A stretch of DNA of 64,000 nucleotides from assembly GCF_007096355.1 (NCBI RefSeq), contig NZ_VKDF01000001.1, positions 190,226-254,225 of the forward strand, read 5' to 3'. The notes below the pieces were generated by a model. It did no database searches. It was not told the origin of the DNA and saw nothing but the letters and a program-made list of their open reading frames with translations. Origin of the DNA: Paracoccus sp. M683 (lineage in GTDB: Bacteria > Pseudomonadota > Alphaproteobacteria > Rhodobacterales > Rhodobacteraceae). The translations under genes and the position numbers were made by a program. Below, in pieces: positions 9,851 through 18,678 of this stretch (position 1 is the stretch's first letter; every line of letters starts with the position of its first letter).

Positions 9851-10052
9851 CCAGCCCGGCGTCGCGCAAAACCGCCGCAGCCATGAAATGATCACGGTCA
9901 GCCACCATCAGCCTTCGGGGCAGAATGCCGATCGAGCCCTCCAGAACGCTCATGTGCTGATCGAATTGAAAGGCGGGGATACCCTGCTCTTCCAGCAGGT
10001 CCAGCGCACGGGCAATGCGCAGCGGGTCGGTAGTGCGAAACAGTTCTTTCAT
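9843..10052 (-). CDS. DUF2007 small protein
   Basis: A 69-aa soluble protein with the DUF2007 layout: MKELFRTTDP at the start, a helix, then GIPAFQFDQHMS and LPRRLMV. DUF2007 resembles GlnB-like ferredoxin folds but has no agreed function. It overlaps the methyltransferase downstream and is divergent from the polyprenyl synthase, with 77 bases between starts. Confidence 0.85.
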   Translation of the reverse strand: MKELFRTTDPLRIARALDLLEEQGIPAFQFDQHMSVLEGSIGILPRRLMVADRDHFMAAAVLRDAGLDE

Positions 10053-10129
10053 GTTACCGGGACGATAGGCAGCAGTTGCGCCGATGTCGATGGCGTGGCA
10101 ATTGCACATCGGGAAATATGGGGCCGCCG

Positions 10130-11131
10130 ATGAATATGACCAATACTGCACCATCTCCGCTGGATCGGCTGTCGGGCGTGCTTGCTGCGGATATGGACCA
10201 GGTGAACACCCTGATCCGCACCCGAATGAGCAGCCGCCACGCGCCGCGCATCCCCGAGGTGACCGCCCATCTGGTCGAGGCCGGCGGCAAGCGGTTGCGT
10301 CCCATGCTGACACTGGCCGCCGCGCGGCTGCTGGAATACCGGGGCGACGACCACGTCAAGCTGGCCACCGCGGTCGAGTTCATTCACACCGCCACCCTGC
10401 TGCATGACGATGTGGTTGACGAAAGCCGTCAGCGGCGCGGTCGCCCCACGGCGAACCTGCTTTGGGACAACAAGTCCAGCGTTCTGGTGGGCGACTATCT
10501 GTTCAGCCGCAGTTTTCAGCTGATGGTCGAGACGGGCAGCCTGCGTGTCTTGGACATTCTGGCCAATGCCAGCGCCACGATTTCCGAAGGAGAGGTGCTG
10601 CAACTGACCGCCGCGCAGGATCTGCGCACGGATGAGGCCGTTTATCTGCAAGTCGTGCGCGGCAAGACGGCGGCGTTGTTTTCCGCCGCGACCGAGGCGG
10701 GCGGCGTCATCGCCGGCGGTTCCGGGGATCAGGTGCGGGCGCTGTTCGACTATGGCGATGCGCTTGGGATTGCCTTCCAGATCGTCGATGACCTGCTGGA
10801 TTATGGCGGGGTCACGGCGACTATCGGCAAGAATACCGGCGATGATTTCCGCGAACGCAAGCTGACGCTGCCGGTGATCAAGGCCGTGGCGATGGCCGAT
10901 GCCGAGGAACGGGCCTTCTGGGTCCGCACCATCGAGGCCGGCGACCAGCGCGAGGGCGATCTGGAACAGGCGCTGGCGATCATGGCCCGCCATGGCGCGA
11001 TGGAAACGGCCCGCGCCGAGGCGCTGGATTGGGCCGGTCGGGCACGGGCCTCGCTGGCGGCGCTGCCCGCCGGGGCGATCCGTGATCTGCTGGATGAACT
11101 GGCCGATTTCGTGGTGGCGCGCGTCGCCTAG
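10130..11131 (+). CDS. Long-chain trans-polyprenyl diphosphate synthase
   Basis: This enzyme builds the ubiquinone side chain by adding isopentenyl diphosphates. The 333-aa product carries both aspartate-rich motifs, LLHDDVVDES and FQIVDDLLDY, and the GGKRLRP motif. In this group of bacteria the quinone is Q-10, so a decaprenyl synthase is likely, but chain length cannot be read from these motifs with certainty. Start choice is between ATGs at 10130 and 10136. A bidirectional terminator follows. Confidence 0.92.
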   Translation: MNMTNTAPSPLDRLSGVLAADMDQVNTLIRTRMSSRHAPRIPEVTAHLVEAGGKRLRPMLTLAAARLLEYRGDDHVKLATAVEFIHTATLLHDDVVDESRQRRGRPTANLLWDNKSSVLVGDYLFSRSFQLMVETGSLRVLDILANASATISEGEVLQLTAAQDLRTDEAVYLQVVRGKTAALFSAATEAGGVIAGGSGDQVRALFDYGDALGIAFQIVDDLLDYGGVTATIGKNTGDDFRERKLTLPVIKAVAMADAEERAFWVRTIEAGDQREGDLEQALAIMARHGAMETARAEALDWAGRARASLAALPAGAIRDLLDELADFVVARVA

Positions 11132-11168
11132 GCATCCGCCGGCCATCCCGATGACCATGCAGACAGCG

Positions 11169-11198
11169 AAAAACCCGGCCTTTTCAGACCGGGTTTTT
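11169..11198. terminator. Bidirectional intrinsic terminator
   Basis: AAAAACCCGG and CCGGGTTTTT form a 10-bp stem around a 10-base loop, with T-rich sequence on the right and A-rich on the left. It serves the convergent polyprenyl synthase and amtB genes. Confidence 0.9.
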
Positions 11199-11224
11199 GC
11201 TTTTTCATTCAGGATAAGCGCTGC

Positions 11225-12610
11225 TTAGTTATAGGCGTTCTCGCCATGGGTGGTTACGTCCAGACCCTGCCGCTCGTCGCTGTCGGCGACCCGCAGGCCG
11301 ATCGTGGCCTTGACCAGATGGATGGCGCCAAAGCTGACGATGCCCGACCAGATGACGGAGATCACCACGCCAAGGGCCTGGGCATAGACCTGGCTGCCCA
11401 TGCTGAACTCGGCCACGGTGCCTGCGGCATAGTCCCAGACCCCTGCACCACCCAGCGAGGGCGAGGCGAACACACCAGTCAGGATCGCGCCGATGATGCC
11501 ACCGACACCGTGGATGCCGAACACGTCCAGGCTGTCATCAATGCCGATCCTGGATTTCAGCGAAACAACAACCCACATGCAGACCAGACCGGCGACCAGG
11601 CCGATGGCCATCGCCCCCATCGGGCCGACAAAGCCAGCCGCCGGTGTGACGCCGACCAGACCGGCCACGGCGCCCGAAACGGCACCCAGCAGCGAGGGAT
11701 GGCCGCGCATGATCCATTCACCGAAAGCCCAGGCCAGCGCTGCGGCGGCGGTCGCAACGGCCGTGTTCAGGATCGCCATGGCGGCAACGCCCGTGGCCTC
11801 CAGGTTCGATCCCGCGTTGAAACCGAACCAGCCGATCCACAGCAGGCAGCCACCGATCAGGGTGAAGGTCAGGTTATGCGGTGCGATCAACTCGCGGCCA
11901 TAGCCAAGGCGGGGCCCCGCGACCAGCGCGGCGACCAGACCGGCCACGCCTGCGTTGATATGGATGACGGTGCCACCGGCAAAGTCCAGCGCGCCATGGC
12001 CGAACAACAGCCCCGACGGCGCGTCATAGGCCGAGGGCCCGCCCCACCACCAGACCATATGGGCCATCGGCAGGTAAGAGAAGGTGAACCAGATCACCAC
12101 GAAGGCCAGGATCGCGGGAAAGCGCATCCTCTCGGCCGTGGCGCCGACGATCAGCGCGGGGGCGATGCCGGCAAAAGCCATCTGGAAGATGACGAAGGAA
12201 TATTCGGGGATGAACACGCCGGCCGAGAAGGTCTCGGCAATGCTGCCCGAATTGACCCCCGCCAGGAAGGCTTTCGACAGGTTGCCAATATAGGGCGTCA
12301 GAAAGCCCGCATCCTCGGCCGAGCCAGCGCCGGTGAAGGCCAGCGAATAGCCATACACGACCCAAAGCAGCACCATCACGCAGAAGGTGGCCAGAACCTG
12401 CATCAGCACCGACAGCACGTTCTTGGATCGCACCAGCCCGCCATAAAACAGTGCAAGTCCCGGCAATGTCATCAGCATCACCAGGATGGCGGACACCATC
12501 ACCCAGGTCGTGTCGCCCTTGTCGGGAACCGGCACGGCATCCTGCGCCAGCGCCGGCAGCGCGCCCAGCGCGGCCCCGATCAGAAGGGTGGGGAAAAGGG
12601 TTCGTCTCAT
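11225..12610 (-). CDS. amtB: Ammonium transporter
   Basis: A 461-aa Amt protein with a cleavable signal peptide (ending near ALAQ, residue 23) followed by eleven hydrophobic helices. The twin pore histidines are in the expected motifs FAGGTVIHI and GIHGVGG. It imports ammonium across the inner membrane under nitrogen limitation. In most bacteria glnK lies immediately upstream, but here no PII gene is present on either side. A sigma-54-like sequence lies about 170 bases upstream. Confidence 0.95.
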   Translation of the reverse strand: MRRTLFPTLLIGAALGALPALAQDAVPVPDKGDTTWVMVSAILVMLMTLPGLALFYGGLVRSKNVLSVLMQVLATFCVMVLLWVVYGYSLAFTGAGSAEDAGFLTPYIGNLSKAFLAGVNSGSIAETFSAGVFIPEYSFVIFQMAFAGIAPALIVGATAERMRFPAILAFVVIWFTFSYLPMAHMVWWWGGPSAYDAPSGLLFGHGALDFAGGTVIHINAGVAGLVAALVAGPRLGYGRELIAPHNLTFTLIGGCLLWIGWFGFNAGSNLEATGVAAMAILNTAVATAAAALAWAFGEWIMRGHPSLLGAVSGAVAGLVGVTPAAGFVGPMGAMAIGLVAGLVCMWVVVSLKSRIGIDDSLDVFGIHGVGGIIGAILTGVFASPSLGGAGVWDYAAGTVAEFSMGSQVYAQALGVVISVIWSGIVSFGAIHLVKATIGLRVADSDERQGLDVTTHGENAYN

Positions 12611-12778
12611 CAGGTCTCACCTTTCGCATTGGCATCGTCTTGGCAGCAGCAGGACCGCTGCGTCCCCGTCACAAGGCCGGGCCGGGCCCTCGGGGACAAG
12701 ATTGCCAGCGTTTTCCGCAGTGCAGAAATTGCCGCCGCCCGATAATGCGGCACGCCTGCGGTTGAGTGCCCGAAAAAC

Positions 12779-12795
12779 AAGCAGGGCTTGAGCCA
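12779..12795 (-). promoter_or_regulatory. Possible sigma-54 promoter for amtB
   Basis: On the minus strand the sequence TGGCTCAAGCCCTGCTT has GG and GC spaced by ten bases, close to the -24/-12 consensus TGGCAC-N5-TTGCA. NtrC-controlled amtB genes use such promoters. The implied leader is about 155 bases, and no enhancer site was identified, so this is tentative. Confidence 0.35.
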
Positions 12796-12899
12796 GCGGC
12801 CGGCATCACGGATTGGTCAGCCACATTCCATCCTTGCGATTCTTCCTGTATGTTGCGGTGCAATCGGGCCGGATCAATCGGCCGGGCAGGAACGCAGGC

Positions 12900-15182
12900 A
12901 TGAAACGAACCACCGGCACCCCCAAGCGCACGGGCAGCAGCCCCGTTGCCGACAAGCGCGACTTTACCGACCCGGTAAAGCCGCAGAAAGCGACGCGCCG
13001 CAAAGCCGCGCCGAAGCAGCGCGGCAATGTGGTGACGCGTGGCGTGACCGGCTTTGTCAGCCTGATCTGGCGCATCGTCTGGGGCAGTTTCTGGCGGCTG
13101 GCGCTGGTGATGGGGCTGATCATCGGCGCGGCAACCTTCTATTATTTCAGCGGCTTGCCCGAAGCGTCGGCACTGTTTGACGGCCGCGCCCGCGGCTCGG
13201 TCACGATGCTTGACCGTGATGGCCGCGTTTTTGCCTGGCGGGGCGAGACCTTCGGCACCGTCAGCGCCGATCATATCGCGCCGGTCCTGAAAGAGGCGGT
13301 GATCGCGACCGAGGACAAGCGGTTCTATACCCATCTGGGTGTTGACCCGATCGGCATCGTCGGCGCCATGCGAATCAACATGGCCGAGGGTCGCGGCCCG
13401 TTGGAAGGGCATGGCGGCTCGACCATCACCACCCAGGTGGCCAAGCTGTTGTGCCTGGGCGAAACCTTTGACCCGATCCGGTGGAAGAACGAGGCCGAAT
13501 ACGAGGCAGAATGCCGTGCCTCAAGCCTGTGGCGGAAGGTCAAAGAGGTGCCCTTCGCCCTGGCGCTTGAGGCGAAATATTCCAAGCAGGACATTCTGAA
13601 CATCTATATGAACCGTTCGTATCTGGGCGGTGGCGCGCGTGGCTTCGAGGCGGCGGCGCAGCGCTATTTCAACAAATCCGCCAGCGAGGTCACCGCAGCC
13701 GAGGCGGCGATGCTGGCCGGGCTGTTGCAGGCACCCAGCTATTACGCGCCCACCTCGAACCTGCAACGCGCCCAGGATCGCGGCAGCGTGATCCTGCGGC
13801 TGATGCACGAACAGGGCTATATCGACGATGCGCAACTGGCCGAGGCAAAGGCCAATCCCGCCGTGCTGAGCCGTGCGGCAGCGGCACGGGCGGGCGGTTA
13901 TTTCGCGGATTGGGTGATGGAATCCGGCCCCGGCTTCCTGACCAGCGAAACGACCGAGGACGTCACAATCATGACGACCTTCGACCAGGGCATTCAGCGC
14001 GCCGCAGAACGGGCGCTGGCGCAGGTCTTTGACGAGAAGGTCAAGGATGGCAGCAAGGCCGAGGCCGCCGTGGTGGTGATGAGCGCGGATGGCGCCGTGC
14101 GCGCCATGATCGGCGGGCGCGACAGCATCGTGAACGGCGCTTTCAACCGCGCCACTCAGGCCAAACGCCAGCCCGGCTCGTCGTTCAAGCCCTTCGTCTT
14201 TGCCGCCGCGCTTGAGGCCGGCTATTCCCCCAACGACGTGGTTCTGGACGGTCCGTTGACCATCAACGTCCGCGGCTCTGGCCCGTGGTCGCCCAAGAAC
14301 TACAGCCGCAACTATCGCGGCAATGTCACGCTGACGCAGGCGCTGGCCAGTTCGCTGAACACCGCCACCATCCGTCTGCAAGAGGCCGCCGGCCGCGACC
14401 GGGTCCGCAGCATCGCCGAGGATTTCGGCTTTGCCAGCAATATGACGAATGGCCCGTCGCTTGGGCTGGGTGCGTCGGAAAGCACGCTTCTCGAAATGAC
14501 CGGCGCCTATGCGGGCATCCGCAACGGCGGCACGGCGGTGCATCCCTATGGGCTGATCGAGCTGCGCATCAAGGGCGATGACCAGCCGCTGATGGGTCAA
14601 TCCGGCGGCATGGGCCAGCGCGTCATCAGCCAGCGCGCCGCCGGCCAGTTGATCTATATGATGGAACAGGTGATCGAGAACGGCACCGGCAGACGGGCGC
14701 AGCTGCCCGGCCGCGAGACCGCCGGCAAGACCGGCACCACCTCGTCCTATCGTGACGCCTGGTTCATTGGCTTTACCGAGCAATATGTCACTGGCGTCTG
14801 GATGGGCTATGACGACAACACGCCGCTGAGCGGCGTGACCGGTGGGGGCCTGCCGGCCGAAGTCTGGCAGGCGGTGATGACCGAGATCCATGATGGCTTG
14901 CCCGCGCTGCCCCTGTCGACGGTATCGCCCGATGGCAGCGGCATGATCGTCGGCACCAGCGGCGGCCAGAACATCGTGACCAGCGGCTCGGCCAGCGATC
15001 CGCTGGCTGCCGCGCTGGCCGAGGCGATGCGCGACAATCAGGCCCCGGCACAGCAGCCCGGCACCGCCCCGCGCACCCCCGGAGACAGCGTCAGCGTGGG
15101 CGATCCCGCCCCTGCGCCCGCCCCGGCAAGTGGTGATGACGCGCTGAGCCAGGCGTTGAACGGCATTCTTGGCGGGAACTGA
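12900..15182 (+). CDS. Class A penicillin-binding protein (PBP1A-type)
   Basis: A bifunctional peptidoglycan synthase of 760 aa. A basic N-terminal tail precedes one membrane helix (about residues 65-85). The GT51 glycosyltransferase domain has EDKRFYTHLGVD and GGSTITTQVAK. The transpeptidase domain has the SxxK serine in PGSSFKPF, SLN, and KTGTTS. The tail after residue 690 is Gly/Pro/Ala-rich. Between GGSTITTQ and the next GT51 motif it has a roughly 30-residue insertion rich in Glu and Cys (13449-13545). I chose ATG 12900 because the upstream frame lacks a ribosome site and conserved residues. Confidence 0.92.
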   Translation: MKRTTGTPKRTGSSPVADKRDFTDPVKPQKATRRKAAPKQRGNVVTRGVTGFVSLIWRIVWGSFWRLALVMGLIIGAATFYYFSGLPEASALFDGRARGSVTMLDRDGRVFAWRGETFGTVSADHIAPVLKEAVIATEDKRFYTHLGVDPIGIVGAMRINMAEGRGPLEGHGGSTITTQVAKLLCLGETFDPIRWKNEAEYEAECRASSLWRKVKEVPFALALEAKYSKQDILNIYMNRSYLGGGARGFEAAAQRYFNKSASEVTAAEAAMLAGLLQAPSYYAPTSNLQRAQDRGSVILRLMHEQGYIDDAQLAEAKANPAVLSRAAAARAGGYFADWVMESGPGFLTSETTEDVTIMTTFDQGIQRAAERALAQVFDEKVKDGSKAEAAVVVMSADGAVRAMIGGRDSIVNGAFNRATQAKRQPGSSFKPFVFAAALEAGYSPNDVVLDGPLTINVRGSGPWSPKNYSRNYRGNVTLTQALASSLNTATIRLQEAAGRDRVRSIAEDFGFASNMTNGPSLGLGASESTLLEMTGAYAGIRNGGTAVHPYGLIELRIKGDDQPLMGQSGGMGQRVISQRAAGQLIYMMEQVIENGTGRRAQLPGRETAGKTGTTSSYRDAWFIGFTEQYVTGVWMGYDDNTPLSGVTGGGLPAEVWQAVMTEIHDGLPALPLSTVSPDGSGMIVGTSGGQNIVTSGSASDPLAAALAEAMRDNQAPAQQPGTAPRTPGDSVSVGDPAPAPAPASGDDALSQALNGILGGN

Positions 15183-15209
15183 GTCTCGATTGACCGCATC
15201 GGTAGGAAA

Positions 15210-15232
15210 AAGGGGGGCTGTCTGCCCCCCTT
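15210..15232 (+). terminator. Intrinsic terminator after the penicillin-binding protein
   Basis: A G7/C7-type stem (aggggggc / gcccccct) with loop tgtct, starting 28 bases after the stop codon. Only two T residues follow. It is part of a composite repeat that continues with CCCCCCGAGGATATTTCG at 15249-15266. Confidence 0.65.
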
Positions 15233-15248
15233 GCCGCTTTGCGGCCTA

Positions 15249-15266
15249 CCCCCCGAGGATATTTCG
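15249..15266 (+). repeat. Copy of intergenic element CCCCCGAGGATATTT
   Basis: The 18 bases match, in opposite orientation, the core found at 1584-1597 (AAATATCCTCGGGG), and both copies sit next to a G/C hairpin. A related tail, GGTATTTGGACGAGAAAGAA, is at 51011-51030. Elements of this kind are, from memory, frequent between genes in Rhodobacteraceae. Confidence 0.6.
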
Positions 15267-15292
15267 GCACGGCTGATATGGCGATGGCGGCC

Positions 15293-15895
15293 TTAGCCGG
15301 CCTGTTGCAGATCAGCCGTCAGCCCGGCGATGTCGCCCTTGCGCCGGGCCAGCATGGCGCTGATCTCGGCGCGTTCGGTCGCCAGCATGTTCACGCCCTC
15401 GATGATCAGGTTGAAAAACAGCACGCGACCGGATTTGTCCGAGACATGCCATTCCACCTGCATCGGCCCCCGCCCGTTCAGATAGGCGACCGAGGTAACG
15501 GCGTAGAAGCTTTTCAGCGGCCGCGCACCCGTCACCTCGATCTTCGAGCCAATGAATTCCCGGAAACGCTTGCCGTATTTCCGGCTGATATAGCCCTGGA
15601 AGGCCTGTCTATAGGCAGCGAACTGCGCCGTGCTGACCTGCCGGGCAGCCGGGCCAAGGGCCGAGCGTGCGATGATGTCGACATCCGCATAGCGGGAAAA
15701 GACGCCTTCAAGCTGGCGATAGATCTGGGCCGGCGGCTGGCCGGAATTGATGATCGCAAAGACATCGGTGACGGCGTTCTCGATCATGGCGCTGGCCTGA
15801 CCGGCATCCAGCGCGAATGCCGCCCCCGGCCGGAATGCCAGGGCCATGGCGCCGGCGCCGGACAGCGCCAGAAAAGCGCGCCTATTGGTCTTCAT
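15293..15895 (-). CDS. MlaC-like phospholipid-binding protein
   Basis: A 200-aa periplasmic protein of the MlaC/Ttg2D family, which ferries phospholipids between membranes to keep the outer membrane asymmetric. It starts with MKTNRRAFLALSGAGAMA, a twin-arginine-style signal, and contains the family block YISRKYGKRFREF. The ATG lies inside the end of mlaA (14-base overlap), so translation is coupled. The MlaFED ABC transporter is not in the window. Confidence 0.87.
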   Translation of the reverse strand: MKTNRRAFLALSGAGAMALAFRPGAAFALDAGQASAMIENAVTDVFAIINSGQPPAQIYRQLEGVFSRYADVDIIARSALGPAARQVSTAQFAAYRQAFQGYISRKYGKRFREFIGSKIEVTGARPLKSFYAVTSVAYLNGRGPMQVEWHVSDKSGRVLFFNLIIEGVNMLATERAEISAMLARRKGDIAGLTADLQQAG

Positions 15896-16754
15896 ATGGG
15901 TCGATGACATAGGCATCGTCGGGCGATGCCGTGGCTTCATATGGGTCGATGACGTAGGAATCATCCGGTGCCCCTTGTTGTCCAAGTTCATGGCGGCGGT
16001 TCATCAGGTAAAGCAGCCGCAGCTGTGTGTAACTATCCGCACTTTCATGCAGAACGCTATCGACAGTGTCCCCGAAACGCGCCCGCTCACCGGCTTTTGA
16101 GATCACCCGGATGGCCGTCGCGCCATGTCGCTGATCGCGGTTCAGCCAGTTGTCCAGCGGGTCGATCGCCATGTCCACGATACGTCCGACGGCGCGGCGG
16201 CTGGTCGATGGGCCCAGGACCGGCAGTTCCAGATAGGGGCCTTCGGCAAAGCCCCAGACATACAGGGTCTCGCCGAAATCGGTGTCGATCTCGGTCAGTG
16301 CGAACTCGGCGCCGGCGGGATCGTGAATGCCACCCAGCCCCAGGGTCGTATTGACAACAAAGCGCAGGCTGTTGCGCAGGGCAGGTTCCGGGCGGCCTTG
16401 CAGCAGCTGGTTCAGCACCTTGCCCGGCAGGGAAAGGTTTCCGCCGAAATTGGCCAGCGCATCCAGCGGGCCGGCAGGCGTGCCGGGCGCGGCCTGCTGG
16501 GCGGGGGCGGCCTGATCGTCGCGGCCGACCGCATTGGTCAAGGGACGGATCAGCCCCGCGTCCAGCCCCTTGTTGAAGGCATGGATGCGGCGATTGCCGG
16601 CCTCGAACGGGTCGTTGACGGCCTGCGGGTCGACCGGACCACGCGCGGCGCAGGCTGCAAGCAGCGGCAGGAACATCAGCGTGGCGATGGCCTTGTTAAG
16701 GCAAGGGCGTGTTCGCAATGTGATCCTGTCCTGGTTGTGCCGATGGCCCGTCAT
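15882..16754 (-). CDS. mlaA: MlaA (VacJ) family lipoprotein
   Basis: An outer-membrane lipoprotein that removes misplaced phospholipid from the outer leaflet and hands it to MlaC. The conserved block NDPFEAGNRRIHAFNKGLD lies just after the lipobox LAAC, and DIDTDFGETL-like and ELPVLGPSTSRR motifs follow. The C-terminus ends in two copies of PDD(S/A)YVIDPYE encoded by a 45-base DNA duplication, and the second copy overlaps the mlaC start. The start is uncertain: the ATG at 16754 gives a long charged leader, and a TTG at 16718 would give a better lipoprotein signal. Confidence 0.88.
   Translation of the reverse strand: MTGHRHNQDRITLRTRPCLNKAIATLMFLPLLAACAARGPVDPQAVNDPFEAGNRRIHAFNKGLDAGLIRPLTNAVGRDDQAAPAQQAAPGTPAGPLDALANFGGNLSLPGKVLNQLLQGRPEPALRNSLRFVVNTTLGLGGIHDPAGAEFALTEIDTDFGETLYVWGFAEGPYLELPVLGPSTSRRAVGRIVDMAIDPLDNWLNRDQRHGATAIRVISKAGERARFGDTVDSVLHESADSYTQLRLLYLMNRRHELGQQGAPDDSYVIDPYEATASPDDAYVIDPYEDQ
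15891..15958 (-). repeat. Two tandem 23-bp repeats at the mlaA-mlaC junction
   Basis: The 23-bp sequence starting TTCATATGGGTCGATGAC occurs at 15891-15913 and 15936-15958 with one mismatch. It encodes the duplicated YVIDPYE tail of MlaA. The first copy also contains the mlaC start codon. Confidence 0.85.
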
Positions 16755-16929
16755 CGCGCATATGATGCGCCTCGCCGGCGACATGGCCTGTCATAATGGC
16801 TTGCAGTCGAATAGAACTGTTCCATTGCCGGGGCAAGCTCGGCTATGGATGACCGGTGGATGCCCGCCGAATGGCGGCAAATCGGAACCGACGGGCCGCG
16901 CAGGCGGACACAACAAGACGGACGGCACT

Positions 16930-18678
16930 ATGGCAAGATCGCCCGACACGCAACGCGGCAAGGCCGAACTTCGATCGGCGCGGGCCGAAGGATGGCGGTT
17001 GTTCATCATCGTCGGGCTGTTCTCGGCCGTGGTCAACATCCTGATGCTAACCGGGCCGATGTTCATGCTTCAGGTCTATGACCGGGTGCTGGCCTCGCGT
17101 TCCTATGAAACGCTGACCGCGCTGTTCGTGCTGGTGATCTTCCTGTTTCTGCTGATGGGCCTGATCGACATCGCGCGCAACCGGGTGATGCATCGCGTCG
17201 CCGCCCGCTTTCAGAACCGGATGGAGCCGCGGGTCTTTACCGCCGCCCTGGCCGAAGGCGGCGCTGCCGGCAATGACCTGGTCACCCGTGGCGGAATGCG
17301 CGATCTGGAATCGGTGCATCGTTTCCTGTCCTCGCCCGTGGCGCTGGCCCTGTTCGACCTGCCCTGGGCGCCCCTGTTTCTGGCCGCCGTGTTCATCTTC
17401 CATCCGATGCTGGGCGTCGTGGCCACCATTGGCGGCGGCATTCTGGTCATCGCCACGCTGATGAACCAGTGGCTTAGCCGCGCGCCGCTGCAACAATCGG
17501 CCATCGCGTCGCAAAACGCCGAGAGGATGGGCGATCTCTATCGCGATGAAGGCGAGTTGATCGGATCGCTTGGCATGCGGGGCGCGGCCTTCGACCGCTG
17601 GCGCAAGGCGCGGGCCGAGGCGACCGAACATGCCATGCAGGGTGCCGACCGATCCTCGACCTTTTCGGTGTTCTCGCGGACGTTTCGGCTGTTTCTGCAA
17701 AGCGCGATGCTGGCCGCCGGTGCCTGGCTGGTGCTGCGCCAGCAACTGACGCCGGGTGCGATGATCGCCAGCTCGATCCTGATGGGACGCGCGCTGGCAC
17801 CCATTGATCAGGTGGTTGGCGGCTGGCCGGTGGTGCAGCGCGCGCAGGATGGCTGGACCCGCCTGACCGAACTGCTGTCGCGCCGCCCGCCGCAGCCCGA
17901 CCTGACCCCGCTGCCGCGTCCCAGGGCGCAACTGGATGTGCGCAACCTGTCGGTCGTGCCGCCCGGCCAGCAGCAACCGACGCTGCGCGGTGTCAGCTTT
18001 TCGCTGGCGCCGGGTCAGGCGCTTGGCGTCATCGGGGCCTCTGGTGCGGGCAAGACGACGCTGGCGCGGGCCATCATCGGCGCCTGGCCGGTGGCTGCCG
18101 GCTCGATCCGCATGGGCGGGGCGACGTTGGACCAGTATGATCCCGACGTGCTGGGCAATCTGATCGGCTATCTGCCGCAACAAGTGACCCTGTTCGATGG
18201 CACCATCGCCGAGAACATCGCCCGCATGAACCCCAAGGCCGACCCGCAGCGCGTCGTTGCGGCGGCCCAGGCAGCGGCGGCCCATCAGATGATTCTGGAT
18301 CTGCCCAAGGGCTATGACACGCCGATCAACCAGGCCGGCGGGCGCCTGTCGGGCGGCCAGATCCAGCGGATCGGCCTGGCCCGCGCATTGTATCCGCAGC
18401 CGGTTCTGTTCGTGCTGGACGAGCCGAACTCGAACCTGGACAACCAGGGGTCCGAGGCGCTGAACGTCGCGATCCGCAGCATCAAGGCCCGTGGCGGCGC
18501 AGTGCTGATCATGGCGCACAGACCCGCCGCGATCACCGAATGCGAATTGCTGCTGGTGCTGGATCAGGGCATGCGCCGGGCCTTTGGTCCGCGCGACGAG
18601 GTGCTGCAATCCATGGTCAAGAACGCCGATCAGATCCGCCAATCCCAGAACGCCGGCAAAAGCGGAGGCATCACATGA
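16930..18678 (+). CDS. Type I secretion ABC transporter (PrtD family)
   Basis: A 582-aa inner-membrane permease/ATPase. Six helices occupy about residues 20-310. The nucleotide-binding domain has Walker A GASGAGKTT, signature LSGGQIQRIGLARA, Walker B with DEPNSNLD, and H-loop His530 (IMAHRP). It has no N-terminal peptidase domain. The length and DEPNSNLD sequence are typical of PrtD-type exporters. It overlaps the next gene as ATGA, so a secretion pair is clear. No candidate substrate is adjacent, and the outer-membrane TolC partner is not in the window. Confidence 0.93.
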   Translation: MARSPDTQRGKAELRSARAEGWRLFIIVGLFSAVVNILMLTGPMFMLQVYDRVLASRSYETLTALFVLVIFLFLLMGLIDIARNRVMHRVAARFQNRMEPRVFTAALAEGGAAGNDLVTRGGMRDLESVHRFLSSPVALALFDLPWAPLFLAAVFIFHPMLGVVATIGGGILVIATLMNQWLSRAPLQQSAIASQNAERMGDLYRDEGELIGSLGMRGAAFDRWRKARAEATEHAMQGADRSSTFSVFSRTFRLFLQSAMLAAGAWLVLRQQLTPGAMIASSILMGRALAPIDQVVGGWPVVQRAQDGWTRLTELLSRRPPQPDLTPLPRPRAQLDVRNLSVVPPGQQQPTLRGVSFSLAPGQALGVIGASGAGKTTLARAIIGAWPVAAGSIRMGGATLDQYDPDVLGNLIGYLPQQVTLFDGTIAENIARMNPKADPQRVVAAAQAAAAHQMILDLPKGYDTPINQAGGRLSGGQIQRIGLARALYPQPVLFVLDEPNSNLDNQGSEALNVAIRSIKARGGAVLIMAHRPAAITECELLLVLDQGMRRAFGPRDEVLQSMVKNADQIRQSQNAGKSGGIT

